From Methylobacterium gregans (GTDB taxonomy: Bacteria; Pseudomonadota; Alphaproteobacteria; Rhizobiales; Beijerinckiaceae), in assembly GCF_022179245.1 (NCBI RefSeq), contig NZ_BPQM01000029.1:17730-81729 (forward strand): a DNA stretch of 64,000 bases. The letters run 5' to 3'. The notes under the pieces were generated by a model that ran no database searches, was not told the DNA's origin, and was given only the letters and a program-made list of their open reading frames with translations. Of this stretch, positions 1-8,149 are shown piece by piece. Every line of letters begins with the position of its first letter. Position 1 is the first letter of the stretch. Position numbers and translations under genes: made by a program.

Positions 1-543
1 GAAGGTCGTCACGCCCTCCGCGTTGACCCCGTAGATGCCCTCTCCGGCCGCGCGCAGGATCAACTGGTTCTCGCGCTCGATATCGCGAAAAATCCGCTCC
101 ATGCGCTGCCACTCGGAGAGGCCGGCGCGCATGTGTCGGTCGGCCTCGCGGTCGACCTGGCGCTGGCGGCGCTCGTCGAGGTCGAACAGCGTGACGAGGA
201 CGAGCCCGCCGGGCAGCACGGTGCCGACGATCTCGACGTTGAGGGCGCGGCCTGCCCCGTGGCGGGGCGTGAGCGTGTGGGTCCACCACCGGCCCTTCGC
301 CTGAACACCCTGCGTGAATACGATGAGGACCGGAAGCTGGCCCGGGTGCAGGGTGCTCGCCGCCATGCCCCTCAGCGCGGTTCGGGCTTGGCCGAGCAGG
401 CGCGCGGCGGCGTCGTTGGCGTCGACGATCCGGTCTGCGTCCGGATCCAGCACCAGCATGGCCTCGGCACCCGCCTCGAAGACGGGGCCGAAATCGGCCT
501 CGCGGCCGGGACCTGCAGCGGCAGCATGGCGTCCGTCGAGCAT
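1..543 (-). CDS. PAS-domain transcriptional regulator, N-terminal part (cut by window edge)
   Basis: An open frame of 181 codons runs from an ATG at 543 off the left edge without a stop. The protein reads MLDGRHAAAAGPGREA..., and two stretches look like PAS sensor domains (AMLVLDPDADRIVDANDAA near residues 28-46 and ILRAAGEGIYGVNAEGVTTF at the visible end). The second is the kind of PAS domain that precedes an AAA+ sigma-54 activation domain in NtrC/FhlA-like proteins. The effector domain is outside the window, so that class is inferred. The inference is supported by context: the gene is transcribed away from a cyanate operon preceded by palindromes and a sigma-54 promoter. It probably activates that operon. 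Confidence 0.75.
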   Translation of the reverse strand, partial: MLDGRHAAAAGPGREADFGPVFEAGAEAMLVLDPDADRIVDANDAAARLLGQARTALRGMAASTLHPGQLPVLIVFTQGVQAKGRWWTHTLTPRHGAGRALNVEIVGTVLPGGLVLVTLFDLDERRQRQVDREADRHMRAGLSEWQRMERIFRDIERENQLILRAAGEGIYGVNAEGVTTF

Positions 544-565
544 TGCGAAATCTCGTGACAGGCCT

Positions 566-594
566 ACGAGATCTCGTTCTACACGAGTTCTCGT
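566..594. promoter_or_regulatory. Paired palindromes, likely activator binding sites
   Basis: Two 12-base inverted repeats, ACGAGATCTCGT (566-577) and ACGAGTTCTCGT (583-594), lie 17 bases apart centre to centre. Both have the form ACGAG-N2-CTCGT. They sit between the divergent regulator gene and the sigma-54 promoter, about 60-90 bases upstream of the promoter. This is a usual place for enhancer sites of sigma-54 activators. Confidence 0.7.
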
Positions 595-653
595 AGTTTC
601 GCACGGTCATGACAAGCCATTGTTATATAACGTTCTTTCAGAATTCCTTCGTC

Positions 654-669
654 TGGCATACCCCTTGCC
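654..669 (+). promoter_or_regulatory. Sigma-54 (-24/-12) promoter of the cyanate operon
   Basis: TGGCATACCCCTTGCC has the GG and GC dinucleotides at the spacing of the RpoN consensus TGGCAC(G)-N4-TTGC. It ends 34 bases before the ATG of the substrate-binding protein. It suggests nitrogen-regulated expression, which fits cyanate use as a nitrogen source. Confidence 0.8.
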
Positions 670-703
670 ACTCTGATGCCGTCACGAACCGTCCGAGGCG
701 CAG

Positions 704-2074
704 ATGGCCCTGTTCGACAATCCCTTCGACGCGAAACGCCGTCTCGCCCGCGGCGGCTGCTCCTGCGGCGCCCATGCGAGCCAGGCCGCCCACGATGCCG
801 AGAGCGCGGTTGCACCGACGGGCGAGGCCGCGCTGGAGCGGGCGGTGGAGGGCGCGGTGATGCGCGCGCTTTTCCCGCACGATGCCGAGCGCCGCGCCTT
901 CCTGCGCAGCGTCGGGGCCGCCACCGCGCTCGCGGCGGTGAGCCAGTTCTTCCCGACCAAATTCGCCGCCGAGGCCTTTGCGCAAGGGGCCAAGCCCGAG
1001 AAGACCGACCTGAAGGTCGGCTTCATTCCGATCACCTGCGCCACGCCGATCATCATGGCCAAGCCGATGGGCTTCTACGAGAAGCAGGGCCTGAACGTGG
1101 AGGTGGTGAAGACCGCCGGTTGGGCGGTGATCCGCGACAAGACCCTGAACAAGGAATACGACGCCGCCCACATGCTGGCGCCGATGCCGATCGCGATCTC
1201 GCTCGGCCTCGGCTCGAACCCGCAGGCCTACACGATGCCGGCGGTGGAGAACGTCAACGGCCAGGCCATCACCCTGGCGATGAAGCACAAGGACCGGCGC
1301 GACCCGAAGGACTGGAAGGGCTTCAAGCTCGCCGTGCCCTTCGACTACTCGATGCACAACTACCTGCTGCGCTACTACCTGGCGGAAGCGGGCATCGACC
1401 CCGATACCGACGTGCAGATCCGCGCGGTGCCGCCGCCCGACATGGTCGCCAACCTGCGCGCCGACAACATCGACGGCTTCCTCGCTCCCGATCCGGTGAA
1501 CCAGCGCGCGGTCTACGACGGAGTTGGCTTCATCCACATCCTGTCGAAGGAGATCTGGGACCGGCACCCGTGCTGCGCCTTCGCGGCCTCGGAGGCCTTC
1601 ATCAAGGAGACGCCCAACACCTACGCGGCACTCCTGCGGGCGATCATCCAGGCGACCGCCTACGCCTCGAACAAGGACAACCGCAAGGAGATCGCCGCCG
1701 CGATCGCGCCCGCGAACTACCTCAACCAGCCGCTCACGGTCGTGGAGCAGGTGCTCACCGGCACCTACGCCGACGGCCTGGGGCAGGTGAAGAAGGTGCC
1801 CGACCGCGTCGATTTCGACGCCTTCCCCTGGCAGTCCTTCGCGGTCTGGATCCTGACCCAGATGAAGCGCTGGGGCCAGCTCAAGGGCGAGGTGGACTAC
1901 GCGGCTGTGGCCAAACAGGTCTACCTCGCCACCGACGCCGCCAAGCTGATGAAGCAGGACGGCTTCACACCGCCCGAGGCCACGACCAAGACCTTCGCGG
2001 TGATGGGCAAGACCTTCGACCCGGCCAAGCCGAAGGAATACCTCGAATCCTTCAAGATCAAGCGCGCGAGCTGA
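704..2074 (+). CDS. Nitrate/cyanate-family ABC transporter substrate-binding protein
   Basis: A 456-residue periplasmic binding protein of the NrtA/CmpA/CynA family. It binds the anion outside the inner membrane and delivers it to the permease encoded next. The core starts near residue 100 (LKVGFIPITCATPIIMAKPMG) and is typical of the family. A twin-arginine type signal (ERRAFLRSVGAATALAAVS) lies at about residues 65-85. It is preceded by an unusually long cytoplasmic leader with a CSC pair near residue 19. The gene is first in a tight operon with permease, ATPase and cyanase, so cyanate is the most likely substrate; nitrate or bicarbonate cannot be excluded from sequence alone. Confidence 0.88.
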   Translation: MALFDNPFDAKRRLARGGCSCGAHASQAAHDAESAVAPTGEAALERAVEGAVMRALFPHDAERRAFLRSVGAATALAAVSQFFPTKFAAEAFAQGAKPEKTDLKVGFIPITCATPIIMAKPMGFYEKQGLNVEVVKTAGWAVIRDKTLNKEYDAAHMLAPMPIAISLGLGSNPQAYTMPAVENVNGQAITLAMKHKDRRDPKDWKGFKLAVPFDYSMHNYLLRYYLAEAGIDPDTDVQIRAVPPPDMVANLRADNIDGFLAPDPVNQRAVYDGVGFIHILSKEIWDRHPCCAFAASEAFIKETPNTYAALLRAIIQATAYASNKDNRKEIAAAIAPANYLNQPLTVVEQVLTGTYADGLGQVKKVPDRVDFDAFPWQSFAVWILTQMKRWGQLKGEVDYAAVAKQVYLATDAAKLMKQDGFTPPEATTKTFAVMGKTFDPAKPKEYLESFKIKRAS

Positions 2075-2077
2075 GCC

Positions 2078-2917
2078 ATGACGCGCAGCCTCAACGTCCG
2101 CGCCGGCGTGCTCTCGCTGGCGCTTCTCGCCGCGTTCCTGCTCGTCTGGCAGGTCGCGGTGAGCGGGACCGCCCGAACCGAGGCGATGGACCCGGAATAC
2201 GCCGCCCTGATGGGCGCCACGGCCACCACCGGCAAGTCCGCGATGCCTGGTCCTCTCGATGTCGGCGCGACCGTCTGGAAGCACCTGAAGGACCCGTTCT
2301 ACGACCGGGGCCCGAACGACAAGGGGCTCGGCATCCAGCTCGCCTACTCGATCGGGCGCGTGGCTTTGGGCTACGGCCTCGCGGTTCTGGTCGCGATCCC
2401 GGTCGGCTTCCTCATCGGCATGTCGCCGCTGATGAGCCGGGCGCTCGATCCCTACATCCAGATCCTCAAGCCGGTCTCGCCGCTCGCCTGGATGCCGCTC
2501 GCCCTCTACACGATCCGGGATTCGGGGCTCTCGGCGATCTTCGTGATCTTCATCTGCTCGCTCTGGCCGATGCTGATCAACACGGTGTTCGGTGTGTCGA
2601 GCACCCGCAAGGAATGGCTCAACGTCGCGCGGACGCTCGAGGTCGGGCCGATCCGCCGGGCCTTCACGGTGATCCTGCCGGCCGCCGCCCCCACCATCCT
2701 CACCGGCATGCGCATCTCCATCGGCATCGCCTGGCTCGTCATCGTGGCGGCCGAGATGTTGGTCGGTGGCACGGGCATCGGCTACTTCGTCTGGAACGAG
2801 TGGAACAACCTCTCGATCACCAACGTGATCACCTCGATCCTGCTGATCGGCCTCGTGGGCATGGTCCTCGACCAGCTGCTCGCCCGGGCGCAGCGCCTCG
2901 TCACCTTCCCGGAGTGA
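2078..2917 (+). CDS. Nitrate/cyanate-type ABC transporter permease
   Basis: A 279-residue inner-membrane permease of the NrtB/CynB type. There is an N-terminal hydrophobic anchor (residues about 10-30), a periplasmic linker, and then a BPD_transp_1 core with helices from about residue 90. The cytoplasmic coupling loop is visible around EWLNVARTLEVGPIRRAFTVILPAAAP, the EAA-type region that contacts the ATPase. It starts 3 bases after the stop of the binding-protein gene and is followed 7 bases later by the ATPase, so the three are translated from one mRNA. Confidence 0.9.
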   Translation: MTRSLNVRAGVLSLALLAAFLLVWQVAVSGTARTEAMDPEYAALMGATATTGKSAMPGPLDVGATVWKHLKDPFYDRGPNDKGLGIQLAYSIGRVALGYGLAVLVAIPVGFLIGMSPLMSRALDPYIQILKPVSPLAWMPLALYTIRDSGLSAIFVIFICSLWPMLINTVFGVSSTRKEWLNVARTLEVGPIRRAFTVILPAAAPTILTGMRISIGIAWLVIVAAEMLVGGTGIGYFVWNEWNNLSITNVITSILLIGLVGMVLDQLLARAQRLVTFPE

Positions 2918-2924
2918 GGCACCG

Positions 2925-3902
2925 ATGAGCATCCTCCTTCCCTTCCGGCGGCGCGTGCAGCCTGCCGCCCTCGACCAGGCAGCCGGGACCAGCCGTATGT
3001 CGACGTCCGAAAAGTTCATCTCGATCGAGGGGATCGCCCGGCGCTACCCGGCGCCCGGCGGCAAAACCACCACGATCTTCGAGAACCTCTGGCTGCCGAT
3101 GCGGCGCGGCGAGTTCGTCTGCATGATCGGGCATTCGGGTTGCGGCAAGACCACGGTGCTGAACATCCTGGCGGGGCTCGAGGCGCCCTCCGAGGGCGCG
3201 GTGATCGTCGATGGGCAGGCCCTGGAGGGCACCAGCCTCGACCGGGCCGTGATCTTCCAGGGCCACGCCCTGCTGCCGTGGCGCAGCGTGCTCGGCAACG
3301 TCGCCTACGCGGTCTCCTCGCGCTGGCGGAAGGCACAGAAGGCCGAGATCGAGGCACGGGCCAAAAAGGCCATCGCCACGGTGGGGCTCGCCGGCTCCGA
3401 GCACAAGAAGCCGTCCGAATTGTCGGGCGGCATGAAGCAGCGCGTCGGCATCGCCCGGGCGCTGTCGATCGAGCCGAAGATCCTGCTGATGGACGAGCCC
3501 TTCTCGGCGCTCGACGCGCTGACCCGCGGCACCCTGCAGGACGAGGTGCGCCGGATCTGCGTCGAGACCGGGCAGACCGTGTTCATGATCACCCACGACG
3601 TGGACGAGGCGATCTACCTCGCCGACAGGATCGTGCTGATGACGAACGGCCCGGAGGCGAAGGTCGCCGAGATCGTCGAGAACCCGCTCCCGAAGGACCG
3701 TGACCGCACGCAGCTCCACCACGCGCCGGGCTACTATGCGCTCCGCAACCACCTGATCGACTTCCTCGTGACGCGCTCCAAGACCCTCCGGGACGCGATG
3801 CCCGAGGGATACGATCAGCGCCACCCGCCGGTCGTCCGTCCCGCGCTGAGCGAGGCCGACGCCGCGGCGATCGCGGCCGATGCGCCCGCCCGCCGGGCCT
3901 GA
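2925..3902 (+). CDS. Nitrate/cyanate-type ABC transporter ATPase
   Basis: A 325-residue ATP-binding subunit of the NrtD/CynD type that powers the importer. Walker A GHSGCGKTT (about residues 68-76), signature LSGGMKQR, Walker B ILLMDEP and the switch histidine (MITHDVDEA) are all present. The C-terminal extension ending in an alanine-rich tail is common in this subfamily. The ATG at 2925 is preceded by a GGAGTGAGG purine stretch. A second ATG about 25 codons later (MSTSEKF) is possible because the first residues are not conserved-looking. Confidence 0.9.
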   Translation: MSILLPFRRRVQPAALDQAAGTSRMSTSEKFISIEGIARRYPAPGGKTTTIFENLWLPMRRGEFVCMIGHSGCGKTTVLNILAGLEAPSEGAVIVDGQALEGTSLDRAVIFQGHALLPWRSVLGNVAYAVSSRWRKAQKAEIEARAKKAIATVGLAGSEHKKPSELSGGMKQRVGIARALSIEPKILLMDEPFSALDALTRGTLQDEVRRICVETGQTVFMITHDVDEAIYLADRIVLMTNGPEAKVAEIVENPLPKDRDRTQLHHAPGYYALRNHLIDFLVTRSKTLRDAMPEGYDQRHPPVVRPALSEADAAAIAADAPARRA

Positions 3903-4082
3903 CCCGGCCGATCCGTTCCGGTCCCCGTGCACGACACCGCGCCGCCCCTCGACGGCCAGTGCCCGGGACCGCGCCCCGAGAGGGGCGGGACGGCGGGGGC
4001 GCGAGCCAGCCGCCCTCCGCCGTCCGATGCCCACCCCTGACACGCGCCGCCCCGCCGGGGCGGCCCCATCTGGAGAGACCCG

Positions 4083-4571
4083 ATGAAGCGCGAAGACCTC
4101 ACCGAGAAGCTGCTCGACATCAAGCGGGAGAAGGGCTGGACCTGGAAGTACATCCAGGAGGAGATCGGCGGCATCTCGCCGATCCTGATCACCGCCGCCT
4201 GCATGGGCCAGATGAAGCTGCCCAAGGCCCAGGCCAAGAAGGCGGCCGAGCTGTTCGGCCTCTCCCAGGCCGAGGAGCGGATGCTGAACGAGGCGCCCTA
4301 CCGCGGCTCCATACCTCAGATGCCGCCGACCGACCCGCTGATCTACCGCTTCTACGAGCTGGTGATGGTCTACGGCACCACCTGGAAGGAGCTGATTCAG
4401 GAGGATTTCGGCGACGGCATCATGTCGGCGATCGACTTCAACATGACCATGGAGCGCGAGCCCAACAACAAGGGCGACCGGGTCAAGATGAGTCTCTCGG
4501 GCAAGTTCCTGCCCTACAAGTACTATGGCAACGAGGAAGGCGTGCCCGAGTACGGCTTCAAGGAGGGTTGA
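4083..4571 (+). CDS. cynS: Cyanase (cyanate hydratase)
   Basis: A 162-residue cyanase that converts cyanate and bicarbonate to ammonia and CO2 in the cytoplasm. The N-terminal helical DNA-binding-like fold and the C-terminal catalytic region match the family in length and sequence. The active-site residues known from the E. coli enzyme are found as R89, E92 (IYRFYEL) and S115 (DGIMSAIDF). A GGAGAGACCCG ribosome site precedes the ATG. The 180-base gap from the ATPase gene is GC-rich and shows no other gene. No cynT-type carbonic anhydrase accompanies it here. Confidence 0.97.
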   Translation: MKREDLTEKLLDIKREKGWTWKYIQEEIGGISPILITAACMGQMKLPKAQAKKAAELFGLSQAEERMLNEAPYRGSIPQMPPTDPLIYRFYELVMVYGTTWKELIQEDFGDGIMSAIDFNMTMEREPNNKGDRVKMSLSGKFLPYKYYGNEEGVPEYGFKEG

Positions 4572-4582
4572 GCGGTTCGCTC

Positions 4583-4612
4583 CGGCCGGCGGCTCGCAAG
4601 CCGCCGGCCGGC
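4583..4612. terminator. Strong GC hairpin after cynS
   Basis: A perfect 12-bp stem (CCGGCCGGCGGC / GCCGCCGGCCGG) with a 6-base loop starts 11 bases after the cynS stop. There is no clear T-run, so it may act as a Rho-aided or mRNA-stabilising hairpin at the operon end. Confidence 0.6.
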
Positions 4613-4716
4613 ATCGGCTCGGATCGTGGAAGCTCACTCATCCAGCAGCCCGACCAATGGTTGACGTCGAAGGACCTGTAGGTTCGTGACTTTACCTAGA
4701 GAGCAGTGACGGAGCG

Positions 4717-5865
4717 TTAGAGTTGCGAACTGTAGGGTTCCGCCGACGGCCCTGCTCTGCGGAGCGTGATGCGGGTTAGTTCGGACGGGCGCCCGAGCCT
4801 GAGGGCAAAGCCCGGCCATAGCGCGGTGCCGTTGTTCACGTAGAGCGTCATGCCGCCGACTGCGTACAGACCCGACACGAAGCCGTCGTTGGCGAGTGCG
4901 AGCAACCGGTCGAAGCCGAGGATCATTCCCCCATGGGTGTGGCCGGACAGCTGCAGCGCCACCTCGCGCGCCGCTGCCGCCCGCGCTCCTCTCGGTTGGT
5001 GGTCTAGGAGCATTACAGGTGCACTGGAGGGGGCGCCGGCGAGCGCGGCATCGAGATCGGGTCCCGGCTGGCCGGTCTGCGGTGCCGACAGGTCCGTCAC
5101 CCCTGCGAGCACCAAACTCTCCCCGCCGCGCCGCAGGACCGTGTGAGCGTTCTACAGCGCTTTCATGCCGAGTTCGGCGTAGCGGCGCATCCACGCCTCG
5201 TAGCCGAAGAAGTACTCGTGGTTGCCTGAGACGACCCAAACACCGTCCCTGGCATGCAGCCGGCCCAACGGTTCCACGTCGCGATGTCGAGCGGAGACGG
5301 AGCCGTCGATGAGGTCGCCGGTGATCACGACGAGATCGACATCGAGTCCGTTGGATCGAGCGACGACCTCCTGCGCCCAGGAGGCAGGGAACAGAGGGCT
5401 GATATGGAGATCGGTCAGTTGCAGGACCGTGTAGCCGTCGAAGGCAGCGGGCAGGTTCCTGAGCGGGATCTCGACATCCTTGAGCGTCGGCACGCGCGCG
5501 GCCTGATGGACCGCGAGCCACGACAGCAGCATGGCCGCCGTTGCCGCCGCGTAGCGCCAGCCGGTTGAGACCGCGCGTCCATCCCCCAGCAGCAAACGGA
5601 GGACGAGCGCCGCGACGTCGAGGGCCAGCTGAATCACCGCCAGCAGCAGCACGGTGCCGAACGCCCAGTTGAACAGCAGCACCATTGCGTGAGGGAACTC
5701 CGGTGCGAAGACGGAGCCTGACGAGAGCCGGTTCCACAGGTGGAACTGGGACGCGGCGAGCAACAGGACGGCGACGGCGGCCTTGAGCACCAGTGGCCAC
5801 GGCAGCGGCCACAGGGTGCGGACAACGACGTAAAGGCCGGGAAGGCCGAAGATCAGGTGGGACAT
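4717..5865 (-). pseudogene. Metallophosphoesterase interrupted by one in-frame amber codon
   Basis: The two halves lie in the same frame. The upstream half (from the ATG at 5865) has four hydrophobic helices and then the calcineurin-like motifs TDLHIS, ITGDLID and GNHEY. It stops at a TAG at 5152-5154, after ...LGMKAL. Reading through, translation continues at once with NAHTVLRRGGESLVLAGVTD and the last metal-binding motif SGHTHGG, and ends at 4717. The whole would be a membrane-anchored metallophosphoesterase of about 382 residues (YaeI-like). A single base change (from CAG or GAG) explains the break. The upstream product lacks the HTH ligands and is probably inactive. Confidence 0.8.
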
Positions 5866-6489
5866 GTCGCTCCTTCAGTCGCGGCTGACCGCGGCGGGGA
5901 CGGTATGGTCGACCGACGATCCCGCACCGAGACCCTGCATGCTGAGTCGGGTTACCGTTCGGGGGCGTCACGTCGATGGTCCGCCGCGGTGCGGTGATCA
6001 GGTCCCGCGATCCGGCCCCCGCGGTCCGTCCCGTGAGCGCTGACGGGTCATCCCCCACTCGAGCAGGTCGAGGATCTCCGCCCCGCCGCTCGGTCGGCTG
6101 CGTGGTCCGACAGCCGCCAGCAGGCGCAAGCCTCACGAAAGCGTCCGGGCTGTACATCCCGGTGCCTGGTCAGTGCAAATTCCCGTACTGATCGATCAGG
6201 ACGGCGTAATCGGGCGCTTCGCGATGAGCCCTGGATGCCAGCGCAAGCGCAACGGCGAAGATACGGAATGAGATTTCACTTGGTTTTAACATGAATATAT
6301 TTCATCATTACTCGTTATTGCTGATTTAGATGATGTGGATGAACCAAGGATTCATATCTCCGCGCATCAGCGAACGGTGAGGTGCATTCGGCGTTCCGTG
6401 CGCTCATAAAACATCGGGCCTGGGTTGCCCGCAAGCAAAACTCAACGCACTGTGCAGTGCAGCTCAATACAACGACGAGAAGTGAGCGC
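5866..6489. other. Mostly non-coding gap between metallophosphoesterase and LysR gene
   Basis: Bases 5866-6169 show no convincing gene on either strand. The part at 6240-6330 is clearly AT-richer than the surroundings and probably contains promoters. One short frame (6170-6292, minus) is listed separately. Confidence 0.5.
6170..6292 (-). CDS. Possible small protein of 40 residues
   Basis: An ATG at 6292 opens a 40-codon frame (starts MLKPSEISFRIFAVALALAS, ends DYAVLIDQYGNLH) with codon choice that looks coding. It lies in an otherwise empty gap, downstream of an AT-rich stretch that could hold its promoter. No strong Shine-Dalgarno is visible. I do not recognise the protein; it could be a chance frame. 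Confidence 0.3.
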   Translation of the reverse strand: MLKPSEISFRIFAVALALASRAHREAPDYAVLIDQYGNLH

Positions 6490-7398
6490 GTGAGCCCTCT
6501 GACCCGTGCCGATCTGGGCGACCTGAACCTGTTTCGAGCGATCGCCCGGGCGGGCGGATTCCGCCGTGCCGCGCTGGAACTGGACGTCTCGCCTTCGGCC
6601 TTGAGCCACGCCGTGCGCGGCCTCGAGACCCGCCTCGCGGTGCGGCTGTTCAACCGCACCAACCGCAGCGTCACGCTGACGGAACCCGGGGAGAATCTGC
6701 TGGCACGCTTGGAGGTCGGTTTCGGAGCGATCGAGGAGGGACTCGAGGACCTGAATCACTACCGCGGCAAACCGGCCGGTCGTCTGAAACTCAACGTCCT
6801 GACCGATGCGGCCAGGCTGGTCCTCGGTCCGTTTCTGGCGGAATTCACGACCCAGTACCCAGCGGTGAAGTTGGAGATCGTCGTGCAGGACGGTTTCGTG
6901 GACATCGTCGGCGGCGGCTTCGACGCCGGTATTCGCTTCGGCGGCCGCGTCCCAGAGGAGATGATCGCGGTACCGATCGGCTCCGACCTTCGCTGGGTGA
7001 TGGCTGCGTCGCCGGCCTACCTCGCAGGAGCCGAGCCTCTGGTCCAGCCGTCCGACCTGCCGAAACACCGCTGCATCGGGCTCAGGATGGGGACAGGCGC
7101 GATCTACCATTGGGAATTGGAGCGCGGCACCGAACAGATCGCGGTCGGCGTCGACTGGACCATCGTCGTGAGCGACACCGCGCTCGCGATCGCCCTGGCC
7201 GAGGCCGATGGCGGGATCGCCTTCTGTCTGGAAGGACTGATCGCGGAGCAACTCGCGGCGGGAAGGCTGCGGGAGGTTCTCTCTGAATGGAGTTCGTTCG
7301 GACCCGCCTTCCACCTCTACTATCCGAGCCGGCGGCAGATCCCGCAGGCGCTCCGAGCGTTGATCTCGTACCTGCAGCAGCGCGCGCGGAGGGGCTAA
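6490..7398 (+). CDS. LysR-family transcriptional regulator
   Basis: A 302-residue LysR regulator with the N-terminal winged helix (DLNLFRAIARAGGFRRAALELDVSPSALSHAVRGLETRLAVRLFNR) and a full substrate-binding effector domain from about residue 90. I chose the GTG at 6490 because the conserved helix begins about 8 residues later. An upstream ATG at 6382 would add 36 residues unlike the family. The nearest genes on both sides are on the other strand and unrelated, so its target is unknown. Confidence 0.85.
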   Translation: MSPLTRADLGDLNLFRAIARAGGFRRAALELDVSPSALSHAVRGLETRLAVRLFNRTNRSVTLTEPGENLLARLEVGFGAIEEGLEDLNHYRGKPAGRLKLNVLTDAARLVLGPFLAEFTTQYPAVKLEIVVQDGFVDIVGGGFDAGIRFGGRVPEEMIAVPIGSDLRWVMAASPAYLAGAEPLVQPSDLPKHRCIGLRMGTGAIYHWELERGTEQIAVGVDWTIVVSDTALAIALAEADGGIAFCLEGLIAEQLAAGRLREVLSEWSSFGPAFHLYYPSRRQIPQALRALISYLQQRARRG

Positions 7399-7552
7399 CA
7401 CCGATCCCGCTCACCGGCCGTGCTTGCCCCTGTCTCATCAACGATCTGGAGCGCGAGGTCTGCCCAGCATGCGGCGCCCGGCCGCGACGTGAAGAAGCCG
7501 GCTTCCTGCACTGTAATGGCTTTGCGTCGCCTGGAATCAGTCTGTGCTTGAG

Positions 7553-8011
7553 TCAGACCTGTCTTGCGGGGTTCACGACCGCGCGGATGGCGAAGCTCGA
7601 TTGCAGGCGTGCGACGCCCGGGAGACGCGAGAGCACGTCCTTGTGGAGGCGCTCGTAATCGCCCGCATCCTTCACCTCCAATTTCAAGAGATAATCCGCG
7701 ATACCGGTCATCAGGTAACAGTCACGCACCTCCGGACACCGTCTCACCGCTGTCTCGAAGCGGTTCAGGAACTCCTCGGTCTGACGGTCGAGGGTGATTT
7801 GCGTGACGACGATCAGACCCCCGTCGCCCGGCAGGGCATCGATCAGGGCTGCGTAGCCTCGAATCACGCCGGAACTCTCGAGATGGCGCACGCGTCGGTG
7901 GCAGGCCGAGGGCGACAGGCCGATGCGCCCGGCGAGGTCGGCATTGCTGATCCGCCCCTCCATCCGGAGAACCCGCATGATCCGGCGGTCGGTGTCGTCG
8001 AGGTCCGGCAT
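7553..8011 (-). CDS. Lrp/AsnC-family regulator, probable controller of alr-dadA
   Basis: A 152-residue Lrp/AsnC regulator: N-terminal helix-turn-helix (RRIMRVLRMEGRISNADLAGRIGLSPSACHRRVRHLESSGVI) and C-terminal RAM ligand domain (VVTQITLDRQ...FAIRAVVNPAR). It is divergent from alanine racemase and D-amino acid dehydrogenase with 138 bases between them. This is the arrangement of local Lrp-type regulators that sense alanine, so activation of the neighbouring operon is likely. Confidence 0.88.
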   Translation of the reverse strand: MPDLDDTDRRIMRVLRMEGRISNADLAGRIGLSPSACHRRVRHLESSGVIRGYAALIDALPGDGGLIVVTQITLDRQTEEFLNRFETAVRRCPEVRDCYLMTGIADYLLKLEVKDAGDYERLHKDVLSRLPGVARLQSSFAIRAVVNPARQV

Positions 8012-8149
8012 GGTGGATGCTTCGCCTTCAGCGCAGATCCTTGCGTAGGGAACATCATATTAGAGGATCCTGTGCGCTTTTGCAGAAAAATTCGACGATC
8101 CTTCGCGTAGGCTGGAAGCCAGGCCACAGGTGTCTCGAAAGGGTTCGGG
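8012..8149. promoter_or_regulatory. Divergent promoter region of Lrp regulator and alr-dadA
   Basis: This 138-base spacer is AT-richer than the genes. It holds a small inverted repeat GAA-AAA-TTC (8085-8093, within TTTTGCAGAAAAATTCGAC), the A/T-centred type of site used by Lrp/AsnC proteins. The operator call is tentative. Confidence 0.4.

Noticed and set aside
638..3019. 793-codon open frame on the minus strand
   Set aside because: It is antisense to the cyanate ABC genes, rich in Arg/Asp/Gly/His as expected of a GC-rich shadow frame, and has no family resemblance.
2901..4637. 578-codon minus-strand frame over the ATPase and cynS
   Set aside because: Shadow of real plus-strand genes with clear motifs.
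5152..5154. Amber codon read as selenocysteine or pyrrolysine
   Set aside because: Selenocysteine uses TGA, and no pyrrolysine genes are expected in this type of bacterium. A plain nonsense change explains it.
4634..6157. 507-codon minus-strand frame over the metallophosphoesterase
   Set aside because: Out of frame with the recognisable motifs; a GC-rich alternative frame.
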